Notes under the pieces: model-generated
The model's input: only the letters and a program-made list of their open reading frames with translations
Told to the model about the DNA's origin: nothing
Database searches by the model: none
Position numbers and translations under genes: made by a program
Part shown: positions 43,296-51,484 of the stretch, piece after piece
Layout: each line of letters begins with the position of its first letter
Position numbering within the stretch: position 1 is the first letter of the stretch
Origin: Avibacterium sp. 20-132
Lineage (GTDB): Bacteria; Pseudomonadota; Gammaproteobacteria; Enterobacterales; Pasteurellaceae
Direction: 5' to 3'
DNA: 64,000 nt
NCBI RefSeq assembly: GCF_023611925.1
Contig: NZ_CP091456.1
Location: forward strand, 2,026,001-2,090,000

Positions 43296-43348
43296 CCCTA
43301 GGGGTAATTCCCTAGGGGGATTATCTCTAGTTTTTCATGGAGATAATT
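43296..43348 (+). promoter_or_regulatory. structured leader M6
   Basis: CCCTAGGG (43296-43303) and CCCTAGGG (43310-43317) form a perfect 8-bp hairpin with loop GTAATT. Anti-SD ATTATCTC (43320-43327) is a perfect complement of GAGATAAT (43340-43347) over the Shine-Dalgarno. Confidence 0.75.
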
Positions 43349-44155
43349 ATGCGTAATTATGAGAAAGAATTTATCCAATTATTTAATAAGATAGCGCCTC
43401 AATACCGACGTTCTTCCGTATTTTTAGATTTTATCACACTTTCTGCGATAGAATTTTATCAAGCCACTTACGGTGCAAATGCTGATGCAGATTTAATAGC
43501 ACGATTTAAGCATTCAAGGGCACGTTATGATAATGAAGAGTTTTTAAAATTGGCTCAACTTTTATCAATCGTGATCAATGCACTCACTGAGAAACCATAC
43601 GATTTTCTCGGGACAGTTTTTATGGCACTGGAACTCGGCGACAATTATAAGGGGCAGTATTTCACCCCCTCTTATATTGGTGATTTAATGGCTAAAGTCG
43701 TATTACAAGATTGTGATAGTACGATAAATCGCAAAGGATATATTACCCTTTCGGAGCCTTGCTGTGGATCAGGTGTTATGGTGATCGGTTGTGTTAATAC
43801 ACTGTATGAATATGGATTTAACCCTCAAAAACAGTTTTGCGTGCATTGCCAAGATGTTGATTTCACAGCTGCGATGATGTGTTATATACAATTATCACTT
43901 TTGCACATTCCCGCTTGTATCGTTGTAGGGGATACCTTATGCGATGAACAACGTATTTGTATATATACGTTAGCGTATGTTATGGGGGATTGGTCATCAA
44001 AATGGGCTCTCAGTGATATTCAAAATAAAGCAGAGGCTGAAATTGTCGATGCTGAAGAATGGATTGAAACTGAATCGACATTAAAACCATCGTTTTTCCC
44101 TGCCATTGTGGGAGAGGAAGAAGTACTTGATGAAGATGAAGTGATTTTTTACTGA
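43349..44155 (+). CDS. N6-adenine methylase-like protein, probably lacking the catalytic motif
   Basis: 268 residues. After a helical region, GQYFTPSYIGDLMAKV (near 105-120) and LSEPCCGSGVMVIG (near 139-152) match the SAM-binding region of N6-DNA methylases, followed by HCQDVDFTAAMMCYIQLSL. The expected NPPF/NPPY catalytic motif is not visible; VGDTLCD leads directly into a region without it. Similar truncated methylase-like genes occur on plasmids beside antirestriction genes. It could bind SAM or DNA without methylating. Terminator follows. Confidence 0.7.
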   Translation: MRNYEKEFIQLFNKIAPQYRRSSVFLDFITLSAIEFYQATYGANADADLIARFKHSRARYDNEEFLKLAQLLSIVINALTEKPYDFLGTVFMALELGDNYKGQYFTPSYIGDLMAKVVLQDCDSTINRKGYITLSEPCCGSGVMVIGCVNTLYEYGFNPQKQFCVHCQDVDFTAAMMCYIQLSLLHIPACIVVGDTLCDEQRICIYTLAYVMGDWSSKWALSDIQNKAEAEIVDAEEWIETESTLKPSFFPAIVGEEEVLDEDEVIFY

Positions 44156-44161
44156 TAGAAC

Positions 44162-44188
44162 AAAAGCACTCAATAATGAGTGCTTTTT
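44162..44188 (+). terminator. intrinsic terminator ending leader cluster 2
   Basis: AAAAGCACTCA (44162-44172), loop ATAA, TGAGTGCTTTT (44177-44187). Perfect 11-bp stem, usable in both directions. Confidence 0.9.
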
Positions 44189-44230
44189 ACTATTACGACG
44201 ATGTCAAATACATTAGATAGGTATATAGAC

Positions 44231-44686
44231 TTACTGCTTTCTAAGCATGTATTCAATATTATCCAATGTGTCCAATAGCACTGTTACAAGTACTTTGTTG
44301 TCTGATTTCTTTTGTAGTAATTTAGATATACATCTGTTGAAGTAGGTTGAATTATGCATTAACAATCCAAAATTTGGAGCTGTTGTTATCGTTGCCGTTT
44401 TGATCTCATTTCTAAATTTAAAAGTAAATTCTATAACTTTATCTCTACAATAAAGTTCTAATGTCATGCATAGAAAACAGAATAATAAATTTATAAATGC
44501 TTCCTCTGTAAAAGCACAATATAAAGAAAAAAATAAACTGCACATAAGAAGGCCAGAAAATATATAAATTAGGATATTAATATTCTGTATAATTTTCCGT
44601 TCTCTTTGTTTTAAGAATTTCCTTAAGTAGTTAGAAAATTCAGTAAACTCAAATAGATACTTTATTAATTCTTGTTTTTCGTTCAT
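44231..44686 (-). CDS. membrane-associated hypothetical protein
   Basis: 151 residues from ATG 44686 behind AAGGAA; an in-frame ATG at 44713 is less likely. Two central hydrophobic segments (about 40-62 and 66-86, NILIYIFSGLLMCSLFFSLY) sit between charged helical ends. Very AT-rich, unlike the leader-cluster genes, suggesting acquisition. No family recognised. Confidence 0.6.
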   Translation of the reverse strand: MNEKQELIKYLFEFTEFSNYLRKFLKQRERKIIQNINILIYIFSGLLMCSLFFSLYCAFTEEAFINLLFCFLCMTLELYCRDKVIEFTFKFRNEIKTATITTAPNFGLLMHNSTYFNRCISKLLQKKSDNKVLVTVLLDTLDNIEYMLRKQ

Positions 44687-44798
44687 TTTGTTTTTCCTTA
44701 TGTGCATCTTCATTTAATAGGACTATTTTGAGTAAATGCCGCATTCAGTTTTAAAATGTTATGGTTCATGATATTCCTCATTACCGTTTTTAATTATA

Positions 44799-45440
44799 TT
44801 AAGTATTATATTTTCGCCAAACCCGTAATACCGTACTTTCACTTGTATTAAGGATTGCAGCGGTCTCTTTAATGGATGTCCCATTTTTTCGCTGTTCAAT
44901 AATGGCGTGGTGTAATGCGGTATTAGGTTGCCGTCCTTGATATTTCTTTTGTTTGCGTGCTAGTGCAATTCCCTGATATTGTCGTTCTTTTCGTTTTTGG
45001 AAATCATTGTGTGCCACACTGACGGCAAGTTTTAAAAACATATTCTGCATTGCAGAAAAGAGATCCGACATTAAAAATTTAGGGTCAAAAACCTCCGCAC
45101 TTGTACCGAGGCTTTGTGACACGGTATCAAAGTCAAATACCTCAGGAACCTGAATTTTTGCCCCTTTTGATTGTATGGCATTAATTAACTCAAGGGCTTT
45201 TTTCGGTTCTAACCGTGTTAAGCGATCGATACTTTCAGCAATCACGATATCGTTTTGTTGCAAATCACTAATTAACCGAGAAAGTTCTGGGCGTTTTTCC
45301 CATTCTGTTGTACCTGAAATTTTTTCACGATAAACCGCAACCACATAAAATCCTTTTTGTTTTGCGTCCTCAATCAATTTATCTTGGCGTTGTAGGTCTT
45401 GCTCTTCGGTTGAAACCCGCATATAAATTCGTGCGAACAT
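44799..45440 (-). CDS. serine recombinase (resolvase/invertase family)
   Basis: 213 residues. N-terminal catalytic domain with the active-site serine in ARIYMRVSTEEQDLQRQ (Ser10), and RPELSRLISDLQ plus AESIDRLTRL further on. C-terminal helix-turn-helix (about 170-213, GTSIKETAAILNTSESTVLR). Size and layout are those of Tn3-type resolvases. The 255 bp upstream contain dyad sequences that may be its res sites. May resolve ICE multimers or be the remnant of a transposon; no transposase is visible. Confidence 0.9.
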   Translation of the reverse strand: MFARIYMRVSTEEQDLQRQDKLIEDAKQKGFYVVAVYREKISGTTEWEKRPELSRLISDLQQNDIVIAESIDRLTRLEPKKALELINAIQSKGAKIQVPEVFDFDTVSQSLGTSAEVFDPKFLMSDLFSAMQNMFLKLAVSVAHNDFQKRKERQYQGIALARKQKKYQGRQPNTALHHAIIEQRKNGTSIKETAAILNTSESTVLRVWRKYNT

Positions 45441-45451
45441 AAAATACTCAA

Positions 45452-45568
45452 TATACCTTCATTAAGGTCATTTTTTTATGACTCTGTTATTGAACCCCAT
45501 TTTCGGTCTAAATGACGGAGGCATTTAATGGCTTTTTGCCAGTGTCATTGAGGTATACCCTAATGACA
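45452..45568 (+). other. candidate res/recombination sites of the serine recombinase
   Basis: A 26-bp dyad at 45543-45568 reads TGTCATT-GA-GGTATACC-CT-AATGACA, with a central TATA where serine resolvases cut. TAAATG/CATTTA (45509-45527) and an AATATACC...TTAAGGTCAT segment (45449-45471) contain related half-sites. One perfect crossover-like site plus two imperfect accessory-like sites upstream of the recombinase gene is a typical res layout. Nothing else is seen in this gap. Confidence 0.55.
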
Positions 45569-45683
45569 GTAGCTATTTTGCAAAATATCAGGAGATTTTA
45601 GGAGAATTAATTGTTTTGAAATTTCAGAGAATTTAGGAGAGGAAAAGTCATTTAGGATAAATATACTGGAACAGGAGGAATAA

Positions 45684-45692
45684 GATGACCTA
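45684..45692 (+). CDS. minimal upstream ORF (ATG ACC TAA)
   Basis: A strong AGGAGG (45673-45678) is placed for this two-codon ORF, whose stop ends 3 bp before the ATG of the next gene. It may tune translation of that gene by ribosome reinitiation. Confidence 0.35.
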
Positions 45693-45695
45693 AAA

Positions 45696-45929
45696 ATGAA
45701 AATCTTGATTATCGTTATAACTCTTCTTTTTTCAAGTTGGGCCAATGCTCAAATTCAAGCGGGCCAAATTTGCCACGCTGATCCCGAAGTGACAGCGTAT
45801 AACTATGCAGGCATATGGGAAAAATTTGAAGATGGCTGGATTTGTAATTATTGGCAGTTTTTGCCAGAAGATGAATGGGAAGAGGTGATTATAGAAGAAG
45901 ACAGCATTGAAACTGAAGCAGAGGAATAA
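45696..45929 (+). CDS. small secreted acidic protein
   Basis: 77 residues with a signal peptide (MKILIIVITLLFSSWANA). The mature part is 58 residues, Trp-rich and strongly acidic (PEDEWEEVIIEEDS at the end), with two Cys. Its closest Shine-Dalgarno serves a preceding minimal ORF, so expression may depend on reinitiation. Family not recognised. Confidence 0.55.
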   Translation: MKILIIVITLLFSSWANAQIQAGQICHADPEVTAYNYAGIWEKFEDGWICNYWQFLPEDEWEEVIIEEDSIETEAEE

Positions 45930-45935
45930 AAATAA

Positions 45936-45958
45936 ACCCCAATCAATTAAATTGGGGT
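45936..45958 (+). terminator. stem-loop after the small secreted protein gene
   Basis: ACCCCAAT (45936-45943) and ATTGGGGT (45951-45958), 8 bp, without a T run. Confidence 0.5.
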
Positions 45959-46082
45959 CATCGCTTTTGCAAAGGGGGGTCCAGCTAATCAATGATTGCT
46001 ATCTTCACAGTCCCTAAGTCTTCCTATATGCTATACTTCAATCGCAGTGTTGTCAATGTATTAATTAATATGGTTTAACGTT

Positions 46083-46847
46083 ATGGTGTCTAAAATTAGC
46101 GAGTTGTACTCTCTCTTATCCAAATCAAGAATAGAAACATATTTATCTTATTTTAAAGATGAGAATGACTCAGCAGTAAAAGAGAGGTTGGCATACGAAC
46201 TTTATATTTGGAACATACAAATAAGTGCCGCACTTTTGGAAGTGATTAGTCTATATGAAGTGGTATTACGAAATTCCATTATTAACGCGTTAGAACCTAG
46301 TTATAGAATACATAGCATTTTAAATGACAATTTTATTCGTGCATTAAAACCCGCAGCAAGAGAAGAATTGCTCCGTGTTGTAAATAAGTTATCTCCGCAC
46401 AAAACCTACGAATTTTATTTTACCAATGGACGCTTACAGCCGTTAAGGATAGATACAACTGAGATTTCGCCAGGAAAAGTTGTAGCAGAGCTTAACTTTA
46501 TATTTTGGGAAAATATGTTATCAAGAACGCATCGGGTAAGATGGATAAATCATTTTAATAAAGCGTTTCCTAATGCTTGTATCTCTACATCTAATGAGAG
46601 AGATTCAATTATCAATGATATACATAGTATAACGGGTCGAGTACGTTATTTAAGAAATAGAATTTGTCATCATGAGCCAATTTTTGATGAAAATAAAATT
46701 GATCTCATCAGCGTATTTAATGAGATAAAGCAGGTACTATGTTATATCTCGCCTGAAATAACAGAAATATTGGGACAACTTGAACGAATAAGCCAGACAA
46801 TATTACGAAAACCCCAAAAGGGAAAAGGCCTAAGGGAAATCCCCTAA
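46083..46847 (+). CDS. Abi-family (abortive infection) protein, HEPN-like
   Basis: 254 residues. Two features place it in the Abi_2/AbiD-F group: YEVVLRNSIINAL near residues 59-71 and the HEPN-type motif RYLRNRICHHEPIFD (Rx4-6H) near 189-203. Such proteins act as RNases triggered by phage infection, giving population-level defence. Single-gene cargo next to the relaxase; no partner gene is visible. GC and codon use are lower than in the transfer genes, suggesting recent acquisition. Confidence 0.78.
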   Translation: MVSKISELYSLLSKSRIETYLSYFKDENDSAVKERLAYELYIWNIQISAALLEVISLYEVVLRNSIINALEPSYRIHSILNDNFIRALKPAAREELLRVVNKLSPHKTYEFYFTNGRLQPLRIDTTEISPGKVVAELNFIFWENMLSRTHRVRWINHFNKAFPNACISTSNERDSIINDIHSITGRVRYLRNRICHHEPIFDENKIDLISVFNEIKQVLCYISPEITEILGQLERISQTILRKPQKGKGLREIP

Positions 46848-46918
46848 GGGATTTAAGGGTAACCTTTCCAAGGGGAAAGGTCTTACCCGAAAAGGCCAAA
46901 GGGCTAAATGGCCTTTTC
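46837..46918 (+). other. three contiguous hairpins upstream of the relaxase gene
   Basis: AAATCCC/GGGATTT (46837-46854); GGGTAACCTTTCC (46857-46869) with GGAAAGG and TTACCC (46874-46888, 2-nt bulge); GAAAAGGCCA/TGGCCTTTTC (46889-46918). The third, with its T run, can terminate the Abi transcript. Together they could be an oriT-like structure or a relaxase mRNA leader; this is inference. Confidence 0.55.
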
Positions 46919-46951
46919 TCGCGTTATTTATATTTTTTATGAGATATCTGA

Positions 46952-48883
46952 ATGTTCAAATCGCTGACACAACTTTTCAAATCAAAGCCAAATACGTCTA
47001 ACATTAAGAAAGAAAATGCAGTACAGAGGCAGGAAAAGCAAGATATAGAGGGGTGGATTACACCTTATTCTGCACAAACTTTACTTAATACGGAATTACG
47101 GCAGCGTTATCTTGGTTTACTCTGGCAACAAGTCTCAATGACAAGAGAAATGTTTGGGCATTTGTATCAAAAGCCCATTGAACGTTATGCCGAAATGGTT
47201 CAACTCTTACCCGCCTCAGAATCGCATCATCACGCCCATTTAGGCGGTATGCTAGATCACGGTTTAGAAGTGATTTCGTTTGCGGCTAAGTTACGTCAAA
47301 ACTATGTTTTACCATTAAATGCAGCACCAGAAGAGCAAGCGAAACAGAAAGATGCTTGGACTGCAGCCGTGATTTATTTCGCCTTAGTCCACGATGTTGG
47401 TAAATCTGTTGTAGATATCGAAATACAGCTACAAGATGGGAAACGTTGGCTTGCTTGGAATGGCATACCAACATTGCCTTACAAATTTAGATACATTAAG
47501 CAGAGAGATTATGAACTCCACCCTGTATTAGGGGGATTTATTGCAAATCAATTAATTGCAAAAGAAACTTTTGATTGGTTGGCAACCTACCCAGAGGTAT
47601 TTTCTGCTTTGATGTACGCAATGGCAGGACATTATGATAAAGCCTGCGTATTAGCTGAAATTGTACAAAAAGCCGATCAAAATAGTGTTGCATTGGCTTT
47701 AGGTGGCGATATTACTAAATTGGTTCAGAAACCCGTTATTTCTTTTGCGAAACAACTTATTTTGGCTTTACGTTATTTAGTTTCACAAAAATTCAAAATT
47801 AGTGCCAAAGGTCCTGGAGATGGCTGGCTTACGGCAGAAGGATTGTGGCTAATGAGTAAAACCACCGCGGATCAAATTCGAGCTTATTTGATGGGACAGG
47901 GGATTAGTGTACCGAGTGATAATCGTAAGTTGTTCGATGAAATGCAGGCTCATCAAGTCATTGAGAGGACCTCGGAGGGGACGGCAATCTGGTATTGTCA
48001 GCTAAATGCAGACGCAGGTTGGAAACCCAAAGATAAGTTTAGTTTATTACGCATTAAACCTGAGGTAATTTGGGATAACATTGACGATCGTCCAGAATTA
48101 TTTGCGGGAACAATTTGTGTTGTAGAAAAAGAAAATGAGTCAGAGGAAAAAATATCAAATACAGTAAATGAAGTACAGGATACTGTGCCAGTAAACAAAA
48201 AAGAAAATAGAGAACTTACTTCAAATTTACAAGAGGAAAATACCGCACTTCAATCGCTTAATCTCTCTCAAAATTCTGAGGCAGTTGTAGAAAATCGTGA
48301 TAATAACAGTGTTGATTTTTTACTCAATATGTTCAGTAATAGCAATGAGCAACAAGTGGCGAATATCCCCTCTGCTGACGCTGAAGCTGGAACAACAACG
48401 TTATTAAAATCTGAGCCAGAGAATTTGAATACACATATCGACGTTGAATCAAATGCTATTCCCGAGCCTCCAACATCTTCAACAAATAACGACTCGCATT
48501 TCAAATCCGAAGGGCAGAAATTTGTGGATTGGTTAAAAGAGAAACTTCTTAAAAATCAACTCACTTTTAATGATCGCACAGCAAAAGTCCATATCGTTAA
48601 GGACTGTTTGTTTATTGTCAGCCCAAGTTCCTTTGAACTCTATTTACAAGAGAGGGGAGAGCCTTATAATGAAGAAAGTGTAAATAATTTACAATATGAA
48701 TTTCAATCACTCGGCTTGCATAGAAAGCGAATCATCAAAGATGATACCGTAAACTTTTGGCGTTGTAAGGTGATAGGTCCAAAAAAAGAATCCTTCTTAG
48801 TGGGCTATCTTGTTCCAAATACCCAATTATTTTTTGGTGACAAGATTTTAATCAATAATAGACATCTATTACTAGAGGAGTAA
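46952..48883 (+). CDS. traI: MobH-family relaxase TraI (TIGR03760-like)
   Basis: 643 residues. The N-terminal TraI_2 domain has the HD-like motif ESHHHAHLGGMLDHGLEV (residues about 90-107) and LVHDVGKSVVD (about 147-157), typical of MobH relaxases of PFGI-1/SXT-class ICEs. A disordered Ser/Asn/Glu-rich linker (about 395-510) is followed by a C-terminal winged-helix domain (about 515-640). It would nick oriT and lead the strand to TraD. The Shine-Dalgarno is weak, so low basal translation is likely. Confidence 0.88.
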   Translation: MFKSLTQLFKSKPNTSNIKKENAVQRQEKQDIEGWITPYSAQTLLNTELRQRYLGLLWQQVSMTREMFGHLYQKPIERYAEMVQLLPASESHHHAHLGGMLDHGLEVISFAAKLRQNYVLPLNAAPEEQAKQKDAWTAAVIYFALVHDVGKSVVDIEIQLQDGKRWLAWNGIPTLPYKFRYIKQRDYELHPVLGGFIANQLIAKETFDWLATYPEVFSALMYAMAGHYDKACVLAEIVQKADQNSVALALGGDITKLVQKPVISFAKQLILALRYLVSQKFKISAKGPGDGWLTAEGLWLMSKTTADQIRAYLMGQGISVPSDNRKLFDEMQAHQVIERTSEGTAIWYCQLNADAGWKPKDKFSLLRIKPEVIWDNIDDRPELFAGTICVVEKENESEEKISNTVNEVQDTVPVNKKENRELTSNLQEENTALQSLNLSQNSEAVVENRDNNSVDFLLNMFSNSNEQQVANIPSADAEAGTTTLLKSEPENLNTHIDVESNAIPEPPTSSTNNDSHFKSEGQKFVDWLKEKLLKNQLTFNDRTAKVHIVKDCLFIVSPSSFELYLQERGEPYNEESVNNLQYEFQSLGLHRKRIIKDDTVNFWRCKVIGPKKESFLVGYLVPNTQLFFGDKILINNRHLLLEE

Positions 48884-48887
48884 AGCT

Positions 48888-49807
48888 ATGCAAAATACCA
48901 GCACAACATTTGAGCTATTATTACAGCAATTTTTTTTCACAAGCATTTACGCTTAGATACGAAGAAAAGTTATGAAAAAGCAATACGGCAATTATGTCGG
49001 CGTTGTGATGTAATTTACCCCAATGAAATTACGCGCACTCATTTACTTAATTGGCGTAACACTGTCGTGGGGGAAGGAATTAAACCAATCACTTGGAATA
49101 GTTATTTACGGCATTTAAAGTGTCTTTATAAATTTGGAATTGAACAGAATTTGTTTAACTATAATGAAAACCCATGCGATAAATTATTTTTACGAGTAGG
49201 GAAGCCAAAAAGAAAAATTCTTACCGAACGACAATTAATAAAATTAGATTTTTTTCTTAGTAGTGAGGAAAATTTGCCAACAGTATTGAATCCCCAATGG
49301 TTTATTCAGGCATTAGTTAATACATTTCGTTTTACTGGGATTCGCCGAGCTCAATTACTTCGTTTGAAAATAGGTGATATTGATTTATATCAGAAAGTTA
49401 TCCATATTTCTCCAGAGATTAACAAAAATCATGAATATCATTGCATTCCTATTTCAGAGAGATTATTTCCTTATATTGAAAGATTGGTTATTGAACTAAG
49501 AAAATATAAACAGTCTTCTGATTCTCAGTTATTCAATATTAATATATTTCGCAAAACTCGATATAAAGGTCAAACCACAACAGAATATCAAATAAGTCAC
49601 CTTTTTAGAGTAATTTCAAATAAGTTAGGTTTTCAAGTTTCTCCTCATCGTTTCAGACATACTGTAGCAACCAATCTGATGAAAAATCCAGATAATCTTT
49701 ATGTTGCGAAACAATTACTTGGACATAAAGATGTGAGAGTTACATTAACTTATATTGAAAGTGATGTTGAAATGCTTAGAGAAAAAGTGAACTCAGATTT
49801 ATTATAA
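48888..49807 (+). pseudogene. tyrosine integrase with a frameshift in a T8 tract
   Basis: ATG 48888 behind GAGGAG starts MQNTSTTFELLLQQF, then a run of eight T (48930-48937) shifts the frame and a stop follows. In the correct phase the protein continues HKHLRLDTKKSYEKAIRQLC and runs to 49807. Adding one T (or removing two) restores a protein of about 306 residues. The catalytic part is intact: GIRRAQLLRLK (Arg), HRFRH (His, Arg), LLGHKD (His) and TLTYIES (Tyr). A Xer/phage-type integrase expected to move the ICE. It may be truly broken, phase-variable, or a sequencing error; a start at 49067 would lack the N-terminal DNA-binding part. Confidence 0.8.
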
Positions 49808-49913
49808 AATATCACTATCCAGCCTTTACAAACTCTAGATTTTGTGTAAGATCGGAGCAAGATTGGTATGTTACAGGGCTAATCAATCACGGTGTATCGG
49901 CTGGGTATTTATA

Positions 49914-50015
49914 GTGAAAGATCCTGTAGCATTACTTATAACAGTTTTTGTGCTTGTAGAGGTTTTACGCAAAGGATTGGTAAAACCTCTAAAAAGAAAA
50001 ATTGGGCGTAATTGA
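49914..50015 (+). CDS. doubtful 33-residue ORF near the ICE edge
   Basis: GTG 49914 opens a frame for a short hydrophobic-then-basic peptide (KDPVALLITVFVLVEVL, then basic tail). No convincing Shine-Dalgarno. The rest of 49808-50091 holds one uptake signal and a terminator; the ICE-chromosome junction must lie in or near this stretch, but I see no tRNA gene or recognisable att repeat. Confidence 0.2.
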   Translation: MKDPVALLITVFVLVEVLRKGLVKPLKRKIGRN

Positions 50016-50060
50016 TCGTTAGAAATGCAAGTGCGGTCTAATTTTTAAAAAAATTTAGTA

Positions 50061-50093
50061 AAATGCCTAGACGTTCATCTAGGCATTTTTTTT
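50061..50093 (+). terminator. strong intrinsic terminator before hemH
   Basis: AAATGCCTAGA (50061-50071), loop CGTTCA, TCTAGGCATTT (50078-50088), then T run. It faces the ICE side and touches the hemH stop, so it may also help terminate hemH. Confidence 0.88.
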
Positions 50094-51060
50094 ATATTTT
50101 CTCTTTAATTAATTTCGCCATCATTTCGATATGGGCAGGTTCTGCGTTAAGGGCAGGGATATATTGGAAGGATTTTCCCCCATTCTGAAGAAAAATTTCG
50201 CGATTTTCTACTTCAATTTCTTCCAATGTTTCTAAACAATCTGCAGAAAAACCGGGGCAAATAACCGCAACTTTTTCGATACCTTGCTGGTGAGTTGCAT
50301 TTTGTAAGAAATGATCCGTATAAGGCTGTAACCATTCTTCACGTCCAAAACGAGACTGAAAGCAGAGTTGCCATTGATTTTCTGTTAAACCTAGACGATC
50401 GACCACAGCGAGGGTGGTTTGTTTACAGTGTTCACGATAATAGTCGCCCTCTTGTTCATAACGCAATGGAATACCGTGATAGGAAAACAGTAAAAATTCA
50501 TCCGATTTCATTTTTGCTTTAATAGCTTGCGCTAAGGCATCAATATAATGCGCATCAAGATGATAAGAATGGATAAATTCAAATGGGACAAGCCCTCGAA
50601 TGGACTTTAATGCGTGAGCAAAACAATCCAAGACTGCCGCAGTTGTGGTGCTACTATATTGTGGGTAAAGCGGTAGCACAATAATTTTATCAACTTGATT
50701 TTTGAGTAAATTTTCCACCGCACTTTGCATAGAGGGATTGCCATAAGTCATTCCTATTTCAACAATGGTATTGATTCCTTGTTGTGTAAAATATTGCTGT
50801 AACTTTTGTTGCTGCTGTTTAGCAATGACCAATAAGGGAGAGCCTTGCTCCGTCCATACACTACGGTAAGTTTCAGCCACCCGTCTAGCACGTATTGGTA
50901 AGATGATGCCACGAAGCAAAGGATACCATTTCCAACGGGGCAAATCGACGACGCGAGGATCGGTCAGAAATTGCCATAAATAACTTGAAATAGCCTTGGG
51001 TTGAGGGGCATCTGGAGTGCCTAAATTGGCAAGAATAATGCCGATTTTTGGTTTTTTCAT
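50092..51060 (-). CDS. hemH: ferrochelatase
   Basis: 322 residues, the usual bacterial length. I use ATG 51060 ([19 protein letters not shown]); the longer frame adds 13 residues overlapping the thioesterase gene. Conserved residues: [20 protein letters not shown] with the metal-binding His (about 190) and [15 protein letters not shown] with the active-site Glu (about 260s). Inserts Fe2+ into protoporphyrin IX at the inner membrane, the last haem step. Overlaps the thioesterase gene by 4 bp (ATGA), so the two are cotranscribed. Confidence 0.96.
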   Translation of the reverse strand: MKKPKIGIILANLGTPDAPQPKAISSYLWQFLTDPRVVDLPRWKWYPLLRGIILPIRARRVAETYRSVWTEQGSPLLVIAKQQQQKLQQYFTQQGINTIVEIGMTYGNPSMQSAVENLLKNQVDKIIVLPLYPQYSSTTTAAVLDCFAHALKSIRGLVPFEFIHSYHLDAHYIDALAQAIKAKMKSDEFLLFSYHGIPLRYEQEGDYYREHCKQTTLAVVDRLGLTENQWQLCFQSRFGREEWLQPYTDHFLQNATHQQGIEKVAVICPGFSADCLETLEEIEVENREIFLQNGGKSFQYIPALNAEPAHIEMMAKLIKEKI

Positions 51061-51476
51061 TGATTGACCACGCTTAATGTCAGTTTTGCGAAGCAGCATA
51101 GTTTATCGGCTTGATCTTTAATGTCAATTTGCCAAAATTGAGTGGTTTTTCCTAAGCGGATAGGGGTTGCTCTGGCGGTTACCACGCCTTCTCGAACTGG
51201 GCGAAGGTGGCTTGCGTTAATTTCTAATCCAACAACGGCTTGGTTTGTTTCGACACAGCAAAACCCAGCCATTGAACCTACGGTTTCGGCTAATGCGGCA
51301 GAAATCCCACCGTGTAAAAAACCCATTGGCTGGGTGGTACGTTGATCAACAGGCATCGTGGCTTCCAACCAATCGTCCCCTTGGGCGTGAAATTGAATGC
51401 CTAAATGTGCCACGGCACAATGGGCATTAAATTGATTAAGTTGGTCTAAAGTAAATGATTTTTTCCAAATTTTCAT
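51057..51476 (-). CDS. menI: hotdog-fold thioesterase (YdiI/MenI-like)
   Basis: 139 residues from ATG 51476 ([20 protein letters not shown]). The PaaI/hotdog signature is clear: [20 protein letters not shown] with catalytic Glu in the long helix. Hydrolyses acyl-CoA; E. coli YdiI and H. influenzae HI1161 act on DHNA-CoA in menaquinone synthesis, so that role is likely by homology. Lies between ydiJ and hemH, in a short minus-strand operon, as in Haemophilus genomes. Confidence 0.85.
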   Translation of the reverse strand: MKIWKKSFTLDQLNQFNAHCAVAHLGIQFHAQGDDWLEATMPVDQRTTQPMGFLHGGISAALAETVGSMAGFCCVETNQAVVGLEINASHLRPVREGVVTARATPIRLGKTTQFWQIDIKDQADKLCCFAKLTLSVVNQ

Positions 51477-51484
51477 TGTGTTTT

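Noticed and set aside
44799..45440. Transposon carrying the serine recombinase
   Set aside because: No transposase gene or terminal inverted repeats are visible around it.
46837..46918. Thirteenth member of the leader family
   Set aside because: The hairpins resemble the family, but there is no anti-SD complementary to an SD and the relaxase start is 33 bp beyond the last stem.
49808..50060. tRNA gene at the ICE edge
   Set aside because: No cloverleaf could be fitted by eye, and no GGTTCGA-type T-loop with paired arms is present.
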